From NCBI RefSeq assembly GCF_900580865.1, contig NZ_UTBZ01000060.1, forward strand, positions 186,001-250,000: a stretch of 64,000 bases of DNA, read 5' to 3'. The position numbers were made by a program, and so were the translations under genes. This document shows positions 26,520 through 35,700 of this stretch, in pieces. This DNA is from Pseudomonas viridiflava (lineage in GTDB: Bacteria > Pseudomonadota > Gammaproteobacteria > Pseudomonadales > Pseudomonadaceae). The notes beneath the pieces were generated by a model. It ran no database searches. It saw nothing but the letters and a program-made list of their open reading frames with translations, and was not told where the DNA came from. How positions within the stretch are numbered: the stretch's first letter is position 1; every line of letters begins with the position of its first letter.

Positions 26520-27842
26520 TCAGTCTCGTCCAATGTTTTCCGGGAACAGTTTCAGGCAGCACAGGCTGATTACTCCGCCGACAAGCAGGTAGAACGCCGG
26601 GGCCGTGGGTGTGTCGAGTGCCGAAGTCAGCCATGTGGCGATCAACGGTGAGAAGCCGCCGAACAAAGTGACGCCGAAGCTGTAACTCACCGAGGTGCCG
26701 AGCGCTCGGTGCTGTTTGGCAAAGCCTTCCATGATCATCGCGAAAAATGCCCCCGAGCCCACACACCCGGGCAGTACCAGAAGCGCGACGATCAGCATCG
26801 CGATGTACAAGTCAGTGGTATGCGACAACAGCCATAGCGCGGGCCATGCTGCGATAACCGGTAAGGTGATCGTCCAGACCAGCAGTTTCTTGCGCAGGCC
26901 TTGGCGGTCGGCGTAGCGCCCTGCTATCGGCGTGATGATCGCCAGGCACGCGGCAGAAGCACAGGCAATCGCCAATGCGCTGCGTTGCGGATAATGCAGT
27001 GCACTGACCAGATACGCCGGCATGTAGAAAATGAACAGGTACATGCTGATGGTTGCGCTCGCCATCAGTCCGGTGGCGAGTACGGTATTGCGCAAATCAA
27101 TGACCTCGCGCCAGCGGAGTTTGTGCACTGTGGATGGTGAAGAGCTGATGGCGGGCGCCTCGAGGGTTTCCGGCAGGCAGCGGCGGATGTACCAGCCGAC
27201 AGGGCCAATCAGCAAACCAATGACAAAAGGGATACGCCAACCCCACGCTTCCAGGTCAGGCGTGGTCATGACACTGCTAAGGAGAAGACCGATTCCAGCC
27301 CCTACAAGCGCCGCGTAACCCTGGCTCGCAGCCTGCCAGCTAACGTTGCGGCAACGATTTTTCGTCGCCGACGATTCCATCATCAATACCGAGGCGGTGC
27401 CGACTTCTCCACCGGCAGAAAAACCTTGAGTCAGCCGGCCGATGACCAACAGCACGGTGCCCAATACCCCGGCTTGCTGGTAAGTGGGGGCGAATGCGAT
27501 CAGCGCCGTACCCAGCGTCATTAGCGCAATGGTCAGCGTAAGCGCGGCCTTGCGCCCTTTCCTGTCGGCGAAACGGCCAATCACCATCGCCCCGACCGGA
27601 CGCATCAGAAAGCCCACCCCGAACGCCGTCAACGACATCAGCAATGACGCGATCGGCGACTGGGCCGGGAAAAAGTTCTTGGCGATGATCACGGCAAAAA
27701 AGCTGTAGATCGTGAAGTCGTACATCTCCAGGGCATTGCCCAGGGCGCACGCTACCGTGGCTTTTCTTGAGTTGGATGTGGCCGGATTGGAACGCATCGT
27801 TCCTCCGTTGGCCAGGGAAGTGTCCGAATGCAGGGTCGTCAT
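26520..27842 (-). CDS. MFS transporter, metabolite:H+ symporter (MHS/ProP-like)
   Basis: 440 aa from the ATG at 27842 with GGAG seven bases upstream; the longer frame begins with a TTG and lacks support. The MHS features are YDFTIYSFFAVIIAKNFFP in TM1, MRPVGAMVIGRFADRKGRKAAL and GRLTQGFSAGGEVG. These symporters carry carboxylates and betaines. The M20 amidohydrolase follows after 3 bases, and a porin and LysR gene lie upstream, so it probably imports the acyl-amino acid. Confidence 0.9.
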   Translation of the reverse strand: MTTLHSDTSLANGGTMRSNPATSNSRKATVACALGNALEMYDFTIYSFFAVIIAKNFFPAQSPIASLLMSLTAFGVGFLMRPVGAMVIGRFADRKGRKAALTLTIALMTLGTALIAFAPTYQQAGVLGTVLLVIGRLTQGFSAGGEVGTASVLMMESSATKNRCRNVSWQAASQGYAALVGAGIGLLLSSVMTTPDLEAWGWRIPFVIGLLIGPVGWYIRRCLPETLEAPAISSSPSTVHKLRWREVIDLRNTVLATGLMASATISMYLFIFYMPAYLVSALHYPQRSALAIACASAACLAIITPIAGRYADRQGLRKKLLVWTITLPVIAAWPALWLLSHTTDLYIAMLIVALLVLPGCVGSGAFFAMIMEGFAKQHRALGTSVSYSFGVTLFGGFSPLIATWLTSALDTPTAPAFYLLVGGVISLCCLKLFPENIGRD

Positions 27843-28230
27843 GGCACGCTCCGATTTCTTATTGGCGTTATGCGAGACCAACTATCGGGGAACTCCGAAG
27901 ACGAATCACTTGCGCTTTTTGCAGGCAATTAACCAATGGTTAACTTGATTGCGTCACGTCCTTTGAATGCGCCCTACAACAGTGCCGCGCGAGGGCTTGA
28001 TGACGTGTATCGCACCAATGGCTTCCATTCTTCAGGCGCATGCAGTCGCCGAATCGAGGTAATCGGGCTTCTTTTTGTGATCTTTGCTCACGCTTGTCGC
28101 CCTCAATGCACCGGTCATTCCCCAGCAAATTAACCATTAGGCATACCCATGCAAAATTGACCATTTCCGCCGGTTTTTATTTTCGTGGAGGCTGCGATCC
28201 ATCAGCCATCACATCTACGGAGCGTCTGAA
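27843..28230. promoter_or_regulatory. Divergent promoter region of permease-hydrolase operon and porin
   Basis: 388 bases without a gene between oppositely oriented starts. It contains the palindrome at 27929-27943 and a single TTAACCA half-site at 28130-28136 near the porin promoter. A GGAG site precedes the porin ATG. No other coding or repeat structure was recognised. Confidence 0.6.
27929..27943. promoter_or_regulatory. LysR-type binding site candidate
   Basis: TTAACCA-A-TGGTTAA is a perfect 15-bp palindrome and contains the T-N11-A pattern of LysR boxes. It lies between the permease-hydrolase operon and the porin gene, and the LysR protein encoded at 29364-30287 is the likely ligand. 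Confidence 0.55.
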
Positions 28231-29367
28231 ATGGTTATGTCCGCCGCGCGCAATTCATTGACCGCTTTGCTGTTGGGGCTCGGGGCGCCGACGTGCATCC
28301 AGGCTGAGGGATTTCCTGCGATCGCCCGAGTAGCGCCAGGATTTGGCTATTACAACGTCGATAAGGGCTACACCGACAAGCTCAATGTCTACGGCACGCT
28401 CGATGCTTTTGTGAATTACCAGGACTCGGGCCATCACTCCGGAAGCAAACTTGCGGGCGGTGCCGCCTGGACCAATAAGCTCGGGCTTTACATGCGCAAG
28501 GCACTCAACCCAGACACGGTGCTGGAGTTCGACGTCGAGGAAGGTTTCAACCTCAATGGCCAAGCGCTGGAAGAGCATTGGAAGCAGGTCGGCACGCTAC
28601 GTCTGGCGGTAGCGGCGCTGCGTTCGCGGGAGTACGGCAAGTTGGAGTTCGGCAAAACCTATGGCATGGGCACGCCGACGTTTGCTGATCCTTTCCTGGC
28701 CACCTACGGTTCGCCCTATACCTACCTGACCAGCCCGCCGGCCGGGCGCGGTGCCTATTATCTGGATATGCGCCCCAAGCACACCCTCGCCTACACCACG
28801 CCCAAATTCGCCGGTTTCAGCATGGCCACCGCCGTCAGCCTGGGCCTGAACGATACCGCCAGCTCCGGCAAAACCGTGCGCGGCAAAGGCATGAGTGTTC
28901 AGTACAGCAATGCGCGGTGGATTTTGCTGGGCTCATTCAATGATTACTTGAGCGATCCATGGGACGACGGCGACCGTCAGCGGCAGACCCACAACTACTT
29001 CAAAAGCGCTTCGGCGTTTTATGACTTCGGGCCGCTGTCTGCCAATGTCACCTGGCAGCGCCAAGACGTCGACTACCACGCGACACCGAGCATGAGCGCA
29101 TGGACGTTGGGCCTCTCTGCGCCCGTCGGCAAAGCCGATGTGGCGCGCATGGCACTGGTCAAGCGCGACATCGAATTCGGCGATAAGGACGCCAGCGGGA
29201 TCATGCTCGGCTACGACCATTTCCTGAAGAAGAACTGGGCCATCTACGGGCGGGTCGCCCTGATCGATAACCGCCCCGAATCCGCCATCAGCTATGCGGG
29301 AATCCCCCTAGAGCAAACCGGTGACGACCCCAGTAACCTCGCAGTCGGCATGTACTACCACTTCTAA
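28231..29367 (+). CDS. Outer-membrane porin (Gram-negative general porin family)
   Basis: 378 aa with a signal peptide (cleavage likely after IQA, about residue 24) and a barrel ending in YYHF with a terminal Phe. The region beginning KLNVYGTLDAFVNYQDSG resembles 16-stranded porins of the OmpC/Porin_4 type, with GKLEFGKTYGMG as the constriction-strand motif. It is divergent from the permease-amidohydrolase pair and probably opens the outer membrane to the same substrate. Its stop overlaps the convergent LysR stop by 4 bases. Confidence 0.85.
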   Translation: MVMSAARNSLTALLLGLGAPTCIQAEGFPAIARVAPGFGYYNVDKGYTDKLNVYGTLDAFVNYQDSGHHSGSKLAGGAAWTNKLGLYMRKALNPDTVLEFDVEEGFNLNGQALEEHWKQVGTLRLAVAALRSREYGKLEFGKTYGMGTPTFADPFLATYGSPYTYLTSPPAGRGAYYLDMRPKHTLAYTTPKFAGFSMATAVSLGLNDTASSGKTVRGKGMSVQYSNARWILLGSFNDYLSDPWDDGDRQRQTHNYFKSASAFYDFGPLSANVTWQRQDVDYHATPSMSAWTLGLSAPVGKADVARMALVKRDIEFGDKDASGIMLGYDHFLKKNWAIYGRVALIDNRPESAISYAGIPLEQTGDDPSNLAVGMYYHF

Positions 29368-30287
29368 TAAGTCGGCTCTGCCGATGACTCAGCGGCTAGC
29401 TTGGATTTGAGCCCGTAAAACAAATCTCTCGCCGGCGACGTCAGTGAATGGCGGTCAACGCACACCAGATAAATCGGGTATTCGGGGATGACCTCCTCGA
29501 CTTCGACGAGGACCAGTTCCGGTACCCGTCCCGGTGGCAGTGCGCTGCCCAGCGCAAGATTGCTCAGGGTCATGAACGCGTCGGCATTTTCCACCAGGCG
29601 CAAGGCCAGGAACAGCGAGGCGCACTCGATCACCTTCTGCGGCGGGTGAATATCGTTGACCTCGAACATTTGGTAGAACTGCGAAGATCGGTCGTCTACC
29701 TCGTCCAGGCTGATCCAGTTGGCGTACTGTAATTGCCGCAACGAGGGCGAATGGCGCAACGGATTGTTCGGACTGCATACCACGGTCCCTTTGATCCGGT
29801 GCAGGGCTTCCCAATCAAGATTCAAGCGTTGAGTGTTTTGTTGAGACGTCAGGGCAAAGTCCAGGCTCCCATCGCGCAAACGCTGGACGATATGGCTGGG
29901 ACGCAGCTCGATGAGTTTGATCCGCACCCGTGGGTTTTTCGCCTGATAGTCACTGATGCACTTCTCAAAACCCGGCAGCATGGCGGTCAATGAAGTGACG
30001 CCGACAGCCACCTCCCCAACGGCCATGTCGTGAATATTATCGGCCTCGATCTGCAGGCGCCGCATGCTCTCGACCGCCATGTGCGCATGCCGGATGATGC
30101 GCCGGCCTTCGTCAGTCAACGACATGCCTTTGTAGGAACGCTGCAGCAGGGTCAGGCCTAACTCGCGCTCCAGATCCTTGATTGAACGGCTCAACGCGGG
30201 TTGGGTGACATGCAGCATCTGCGAAGCTTCATTGATGCTGCCGCACTGGTTGATCGCGACCAAGGCTCTGATTTGATGAAATTTCAC
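29364..30287 (-). CDS. LysR family transcriptional regulator
   Basis: 307 aa from the GTG at 30287, which gives the normal LysR beginning KFHQIRALVAINQCGSINEASQMLHVTQPALSRSIKDLE. Longer upstream frames add a non-conserved leader. The effector domain follows at about residues 90-300. It is convergent with the porin gene and most likely regulates the porin and the permease-amidohydrolase operon through the palindrome at 27929. Confidence 0.9.
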   Translation of the reverse strand: MKFHQIRALVAINQCGSINEASQMLHVTQPALSRSIKDLERELGLTLLQRSYKGMSLTDEGRRIIRHAHMAVESMRRLQIEADNIHDMAVGEVAVGVTSLTAMLPGFEKCISDYQAKNPRVRIKLIELRPSHIVQRLRDGSLDFALTSQQNTQRLNLDWEALHRIKGTVVCSPNNPLRHSPSLRQLQYANWISLDEVDDRSSQFYQMFEVNDIHPPQKVIECASLFLALRLVENADAFMTLSNLALGSALPPGRVPELVLVEVEEVIPEYPIYLVCVDRHSLTSPARDLFYGLKSKLAAESSAEPTY

Positions 30288-30447
30288 AGTGTCCGACTCG
30301 CTTTTTATTTGGCGCCAACCATAAAGCAAGATGCCGGCCAGTTACCACTCTGTCACTGAGCTCAGCTCGCCAGGCTAATGCGGATTCGGTTCAGGTTGAA
30401 CCTCTGTTGCTGACGTGGACTCCCAGATCTAAATCCAGGAGAAACGT

Positions 30448-31014
30448 ATGACCCAGACAGCTTTGGTCGTGGGCGCCAGCGGCATCGTCGGCAGCGCCAT
30501 CACCCAGTTACTCATCGACAACCAGTGGCAGGTCGCCGCGCTCTCGAGGCACCCGTCGCAAGCGCAAGGCGTGATTCCTGTCGCGGCAGACCTTCAGGAT
30601 CCTGCTTCGCTGGCACGGGCGCTGGCGGATTTGAAAGCCACTCATGTGTTCATTACCACATGGTCACGGCAAGCCACGGAGGCCGAGAACATTCGTGTCA
30701 ATGCCGCCATGGTTCGCAATGTCCTCGACGCCAATCGCCTCTTCCGACCATGCTTCAAATACAGCAAAGCGGAAGTTCTGCTGATGGATTTGCGCCAGCC
30801 CGGCGAATTCACGGACGACCTGTTTGCACACTCCCAGCCTGTTACGGCGGACAAAGTGATGACCGTCCTCGATGAAATCAATGGCCTTTGGGGAAAGGGA
30901 GTTCTTCGCCTGGCCAGCGTGCCGGCGGCGCCTGATTGGGCGATGCGCCGGGAGTTGACGAGTCAGAGCTACACGACGAAGGTTGATCAGCTGTGGACGG
31001 TAATGGCCAGGTAA
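30448..31014 (+). CDS. Chimeric ORF: SDR N-terminus fused in frame to UmuC/RulB C-terminal domain
   Basis: 188 aa. Residues 1-97 are the start of an NAD(P)-binding SDR-type protein (ALVVGASGIVGSAITQLL, ADLQDPASLARAL, THVFITTWSRQATEAENI). From about residue 98 the sequence is the C-terminal (DUF4113) part of UmuC/RulB-type translesion polymerase: FRPCFKYSKAEVLLMDLRQ, GEFTDDLFAHSQP, DWAMRRELTSQSYTTK and DQLWTV. Both halves are incomplete: the SDR lacks its catalytic half and the polymerase lacks its whole catalytic core. The junction is near 30739. It looks like the scar of a deletion; a working product is unlikely. Confidence 0.85.
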   Translation: MTQTALVVGASGIVGSAITQLLIDNQWQVAALSRHPSQAQGVIPVAADLQDPASLARALADLKATHVFITTWSRQATEAENIRVNAAMVRNVLDANRLFRPCFKYSKAEVLLMDLRQPGEFTDDLFAHSQPVTADKVMTVLDEINGLWGKGVLRLASVPAAPDWAMRRELTSQSYTTKVDQLWTVMAR

Positions 31015-31143
31015 GAGGTCGTTGAAAGCGCACGGCAGCCTACATGAGCGGGGCCATCGTATCGATTGCAAGTCGATAGCACTTTTCACGCTCACCCTAC
31101 CTCCAATGAAATGTGCGTTTCTCCTGACAACCTGGAGCTCTCT

Positions 31144-31701
31144 ATGTCGATACGCAAGATCGTTCTGCTTTCCTGTCTGGGTGTGGCACTCGCCGGGTGC
31201 GCAGGCTCGCGCGAGGAGCCCCCTCCCACCACCATGCGAGTCGACCTGCAGAAATACCAGGGCACGTGGTACGAGCAGGCCAGGTTGCCTATGTTCTTCC
31301 AGCGCAATTGCCAGCAGTCAGAAGCGCATTACGGTCTGCGTGATGATGGCCGCATTGACGTCACCAATCGTTGCAGGGAACAGGATGGCGAATGGAAAGA
31401 GATACGCGGAATTGCTGAATCTCAGCAGCCCGGCAAGACAGACAAGCTCTGGGTGCAGTTTGATAACTGGTTCAGCCGCATCGCGCCAGGAATAACCAAA
31501 GGCGAGTATTGGGTGCTTTACCACGACCCGGCCTACCAGTTCGCACTGGTAGGCCACCCGAACCGGGAATATCTGTGGGTGCTTTCACGCGCCTCTGAAA
31601 TTAACGACGTCAACCGTGAACAGCTGGTAAAGATTGCTCAGCAACAAGGGTATGACACCAGCAAACTGATCTGGCGTTCGGCAGATCCGACCAAGCTCTA
31701 G
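31144..31701 (+). CDS. blc: Outer-membrane lipocalin (Blc-like lipoprotein)
   Basis: 185 aa from the ATG at 31144; a longer frame from 31066 reads through non-signal sequence. A lipoprotein signal ends in the lipobox LAGC (Cys at about residue 19). The lipocalin motif 1 is KYQGTWYEQARLPMFFQ, and the barrel continues to WVLSRASEINDVNREQL. Blc proteins sit in the outer membrane and bind lysophospholipids or fatty acids. A second lipoprotein gene follows after 43 bases, probably in the same operon. Confidence 0.9.
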   Translation: MSIRKIVLLSCLGVALAGCAGSREEPPPTTMRVDLQKYQGTWYEQARLPMFFQRNCQQSEAHYGLRDDGRIDVTNRCREQDGEWKEIRGIAESQQPGKTDKLWVQFDNWFSRIAPGITKGEYWVLYHDPAYQFALVGHPNREYLWVLSRASEINDVNREQLVKIAQQQGYDTSKLIWRSADPTKL

Positions 31702-31744
31702 TCCACTGGGCTGCTTAAGCCCCGAGACCGTCGAGGAAAGGCAC

Positions 31745-32269
31745 ATGCTCAAGAAATGGATACTGCTGCTATGCATTGGCCTAGCGAGTTGCAGTCAGGT
31801 GGATGTGCAGACCTACAGCCAAGAAACGCCCACACTTGAGTTGCGCGAATTCTTCGAGGGCCGGGTCGAAGCGTGGGGTATGTTTCAAAAGCGCTCAGGC
31901 GAGGTCACGAAGCGCTTTCATGTGGTCATCAATGGTCACTCCGAAGGCCGCAGACTGATCCTCAACGAGTCGTTTACCTACAGCGACGGTACTACGCAAG
32001 AACGAGTGTGGACGCTAACCCCTGCTGGCCCTGGCCAATGGCGCGGAACCGCTGGCGACGTGGTGGGCGAGGCGCTTGGTGAGGTGGCAGGCAATGCACT
32101 GCGCTGGAAATATGTGCTGAACCTTCCGGTGGATGGCAAGGAGTATCAGGTTCATTTAGATGACTGGATGTACCTGATGGACAAGAACACCCTGATAAAT
32201 CGCTCGTTCATGAGCAAATTCGGTGTAGAGGTCGGCCAGATCACTTTGTTCTTTCGGAAGCAACCTTGA
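31745..32269 (+). CDS. DUF3833 family lipoprotein
   Basis: 174 aa. A short lipoprotein signal with lipobox LASC (Cys at about residue 16) is followed by a beta-rich domain of the DUF3833 type: LRFFEGRVEAWGMFQKRSGEV-like start (here LREFFEGRVEAWG), SDGTTQERVWTL and the end MSKFGVEVGQITLFF. Function unknown. It follows the lipocalin gene closely. It marks the last apparently core gene before the accessory island. Confidence 0.85.
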   Translation: MLKKWILLLCIGLASCSQVDVQTYSQETPTLELREFFEGRVEAWGMFQKRSGEVTKRFHVVINGHSEGRRLILNESFTYSDGTTQERVWTLTPAGPGQWRGTAGDVVGEALGEVAGNALRWKYVLNLPVDGKEYQVHLDDWMYLMDKNTLINRSFMSKFGVEVGQITLFFRKQP

Positions 32270-32290
32270 GGTTGCGTGTGGACAGGCCAC

Positions 32291-32317
32291 TATCGGCCAG
32301 AAGCGGACATTCGACTT
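32291..32317 (+). repeat. Dispersed intergenic repeat unit (TCGGCCAGAAGCGGAC type)
   Basis: Core TATCGGCCAGAAGCGGACAT, closely matched in other intergenic spacers at 35989-36053, 38181-38250 and 41810-41873. It lies 20 bases after the DUF3833 gene. Confidence 0.55.
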
Positions 32318-32461
32318 GATCCGCTCCCGGCCAAATACCATTCAGCTCAGAAGCGGTCTTTCCAACAGATGCCAACATAACGCATTAACGGGGCCAAGCT
32401 CGCGGATCAGTGGGCGGTACTATATGGCTGCTCGGAGAAATGTTGCTCATGCCTGCAGTGA

Positions 32462-32740
32462 GAGTTAGCCGTCGTCAGCGCTACTTCTTCAGTTGCTGAT
32501 AGAAATGGCCTTGTCTTTTGCCCAGACATTGAGCAACGCTTTGAAGTCATTCGCTTACAAGACTTGAGCGGAGTCGTCGAGATCCGCGCGCACTACTTCA
32601 GCGACCAGTTTTTTGTCGCGCCCATCAAGAAAAGCGGATTCAGTCGCCAGATTGTTGGTCACAAATATGCTTTTCTATCTTTTCCCAACTTGTCGATGCT
32701 GGCATCCCAACCTAATCTCTGGCAAGCCCTGATGCCGTAA
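32462..32740 (+). pseudogene. Startless open frame upstream of the PHP-SMC gene, unrecognised
   Basis: In the 512-base gap 32270-32781 one frame is open for 92 codons between a TGA at 32459 and a TAA at 32738. It reads NGLVFCPDIEQRFEVIRLQD and later FFVAPIKKSGFSRQIVGHKY. It has no convincing start codon, so it is more likely the C-terminal fragment of a lost gene. No family is recognised. Confidence 0.3.
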
Positions 32741-32781
32741 GCGAATGGGGTGGAGCAGTCTAACGCACTGGAAGGTGGGAA

Positions 32782-35700
32782 ATGGCTATTCAAAGCGGCA
32801 GTGAACGCGGGTCAGAGTGGCGGCAATGGGATTTGCATATTCACACTCCAGCGTCATTCGAGTGGAGAGGAGCGAAGTTCGACCGGAAGAACCCGGATTC
32901 AGCCGCGAATAAAGCGCTTGTTGATGAAATGATCGGTGCACTTAACGCAGCGAAACCTGACGTTTTTGCGCTTATGGATTACTGGACATTCGACGGATGG
33001 TTTGCACTCAAACGCAGATTAGCTGAGCCAGACGCCCCGATCCTGAAAAAGACTGTTTTCCCTGGTATTGAGCTGAGACTGGCAGCCCCAATGAGGGGGC
33101 GCTTGAATGCCCACGTTCTCTTCTCTAACGAGATTGAAGACCAGATTCTGAAGGACTTCCTTGCTCACCTCCGTATTGCGTTGAGTGACAGACCCTTGTC
33201 TGACGCCGCTCTCATAAACTACGCACGCGAAGCACCTGAAGGCTTGCTGAAACCACACGGGATCAAGCCTGAACAGATTGCAGCCGATGATGAACAGGCT
33301 TACATAGCAGGCGCAAAAATCATTGAGCTGACTTGCGAGAGCTACAAAGAAGCGATTGCCAAAGTTCCAGACGACCAGGCAATTGGCTTCATGCCATACG
33401 ATACAAGCGATGGTTTAAGTGATGTGAAATGGACAGAGCACTATGCATATTTTTTGGGCTTGGTTAGGTGCTCACCGATTTTCGAGAGCCGGAACTTGGA
33501 TGTGCGCTCTGCTTTTGTTGGAGAAGAAACGCCAGGGAATGCCAAGTTTTACTCTGGCATAAGGAAAGGATTGAACGACATATCCCGATTGGTTGTGGCA
33601 GGTAGCGACGCTCACTGCTTTGTCGGCATACCAGGAAGTAATGATCGGCGTGGATACGGAGACTTTCCATCAGACAAGAAAACCTGGATAAAAGCTGATC
33701 CCACATTCCGTGGGTTGCAGCAGGCTATCCGAGAGCCTGCGAAACGTTCATACATAGGCGTTATACCACCAAAGCTTGACCAGATTGCCGCCAACAAAAC
33801 ATTTTTCATTGACCATATGGTGATTAGCAAGGTGGTAGGATCCCCACTAACCTCCCATTGGCTGGACGATGTCTGCCTTCCGCTTAGTTCTGACCTCGTC
33901 GCCATCATTGGCAACAAGGGGAGCGGCAAAAGTGCTTTGGCCGATGTCCTTGCTTTGTTAGGCCATTCAAGGCAAACCACTCATTTTTCATTCCTTCGAA
34001 AAGATCGATTCCGGGGCAAAGCTGGTGAGCCTGCTCGACAGTTCGAGGGCTTTCTCTTCTGGCACGACGGGACAATAAACACTTGCAACCTAAATACTGA
34101 CCCGCCTGCTGAGAAAGTTGAGATGGTGAGGTACATACCGCAAGGACATTTTGAAGAGCTCTGCAACGCTCATGTTACGGGCCAATCTGACGCCTTCGAA
34201 GATGAGCTTAGGTCGGTCATTTTTTCGCATACCGATGACGCAATCCGACTAGGGGCACTGGATTTCAGTCAACTGATCGAGCAGCAGGAAAGCACTTTCC
34301 GTCTCCAGCTGAACGAGTTTCGAAAAGATCTCAAAAGACTCAATCTTGAGATTGCAAGCTCTGAAAACCAGCTACATCCATTGATCAAGAAAAGCCTAGT
34401 GGAACAGCTTGGGCTCAAGCAACGGCAGCTCGCCGAACACGTAGCCTTAAAGCCAGCAGAAATAGCAAAGCCATCTGCTGATCTATCGCCTGAGCAACAG
34501 GTGACGGCTACCACTCTTGAGAGAGTCGCGGCGGAACTCAAGCGTCTGGATGAGGAGCGGGTCGCAGCCAACGAGACAGCGTCACAGCTCGCCGCTAAGA
34601 GCAAGGCCTTAAAGGATGTTAGGGAGCAGGTTCGACTACTCCAACGCATCTACGACCAGTTCATTGCTGATACGAGAAAGGACCTCATCCTGCTAGGGTT
34701 GGATGTCGCCGACGTTGTGAAAGTCGAGAGTGATCTCGCCCCGTTGAACCAATTGGAAGAAGCAGTATTGGCTGACCAAGCAGCCATAGGCACCAGCACC
34801 AAGGCTAGAGAAGACGCGCGTCAGAATTTTTTGGAGCAGCAAACAGAGGCCAAAGCACAGCTGGATCAACCTCAGCTCATTTATCAGAATTATCTTCTCG
34901 CGGTTGACGAATGGCGGCGCAAATATCAGGACTTAGTTGGTGCAGCAGACGCCCCAGAAACAGTGAAAGGACTAGAAGCTAGGATCGCGCAGATCGATGC
35001 TCTGCCAAAAAGTCTGGAGACGCAAAAAATCCACCGGCAGCAGTTAGCAGGTGATATCTACGACATCCTTGACGCCCAGCGCCGCGCGCGAGAGGCACTG
35101 TTCAAGCCAGTGCAGGAACTCATTCAGGGCAATAGCCTGATTCGCGAGGAGTACAAGCTCGGGTTCAAAGCGAAGCTCGGAGGCTCAATCGACGCTTTTG
35201 CCACCAGCTTGTTTACCTTGCTTAAGCAGAACGTTGGCGAGTTCCGCGGGGACGACGAAAGCTTTAACACGGTACGACGTCTGGGTGACGCTGCGGACTT
35301 TGAACGTCGTGAAGAGGCAGTGGGTTTTGCGCAGGCTCTGCACGACAAAATTTCATTAGCGGCAGCTACGATAGGGGACAAGGTCGAGTACGGCATCGAC
35401 TCAATGTTGCGCAAAGACAAAACCGCGAACGAGGTTTATGACCTGCTATTTGATCTTTCCTACCTGGAGCCTCGGTATTCATTACTGTTCCAAGACGCGG
35501 AAATCGAACAGCTGTCACCTGGTCAGCGTGGAGCACTGCTCTTGATCTTCTATTTGTTGGTGGACAAGGGTCGCAACCCCATCATTCTGGACCAGCCAGA
35601 AGAAAACCTCGACAACGAGACTGTAGTAAGTCTTTTGGTACCTGTTCTTACAGAGGCGAAGAAGCGTCGTCAGATCGTTATGGTCACACACAACCCTAAC

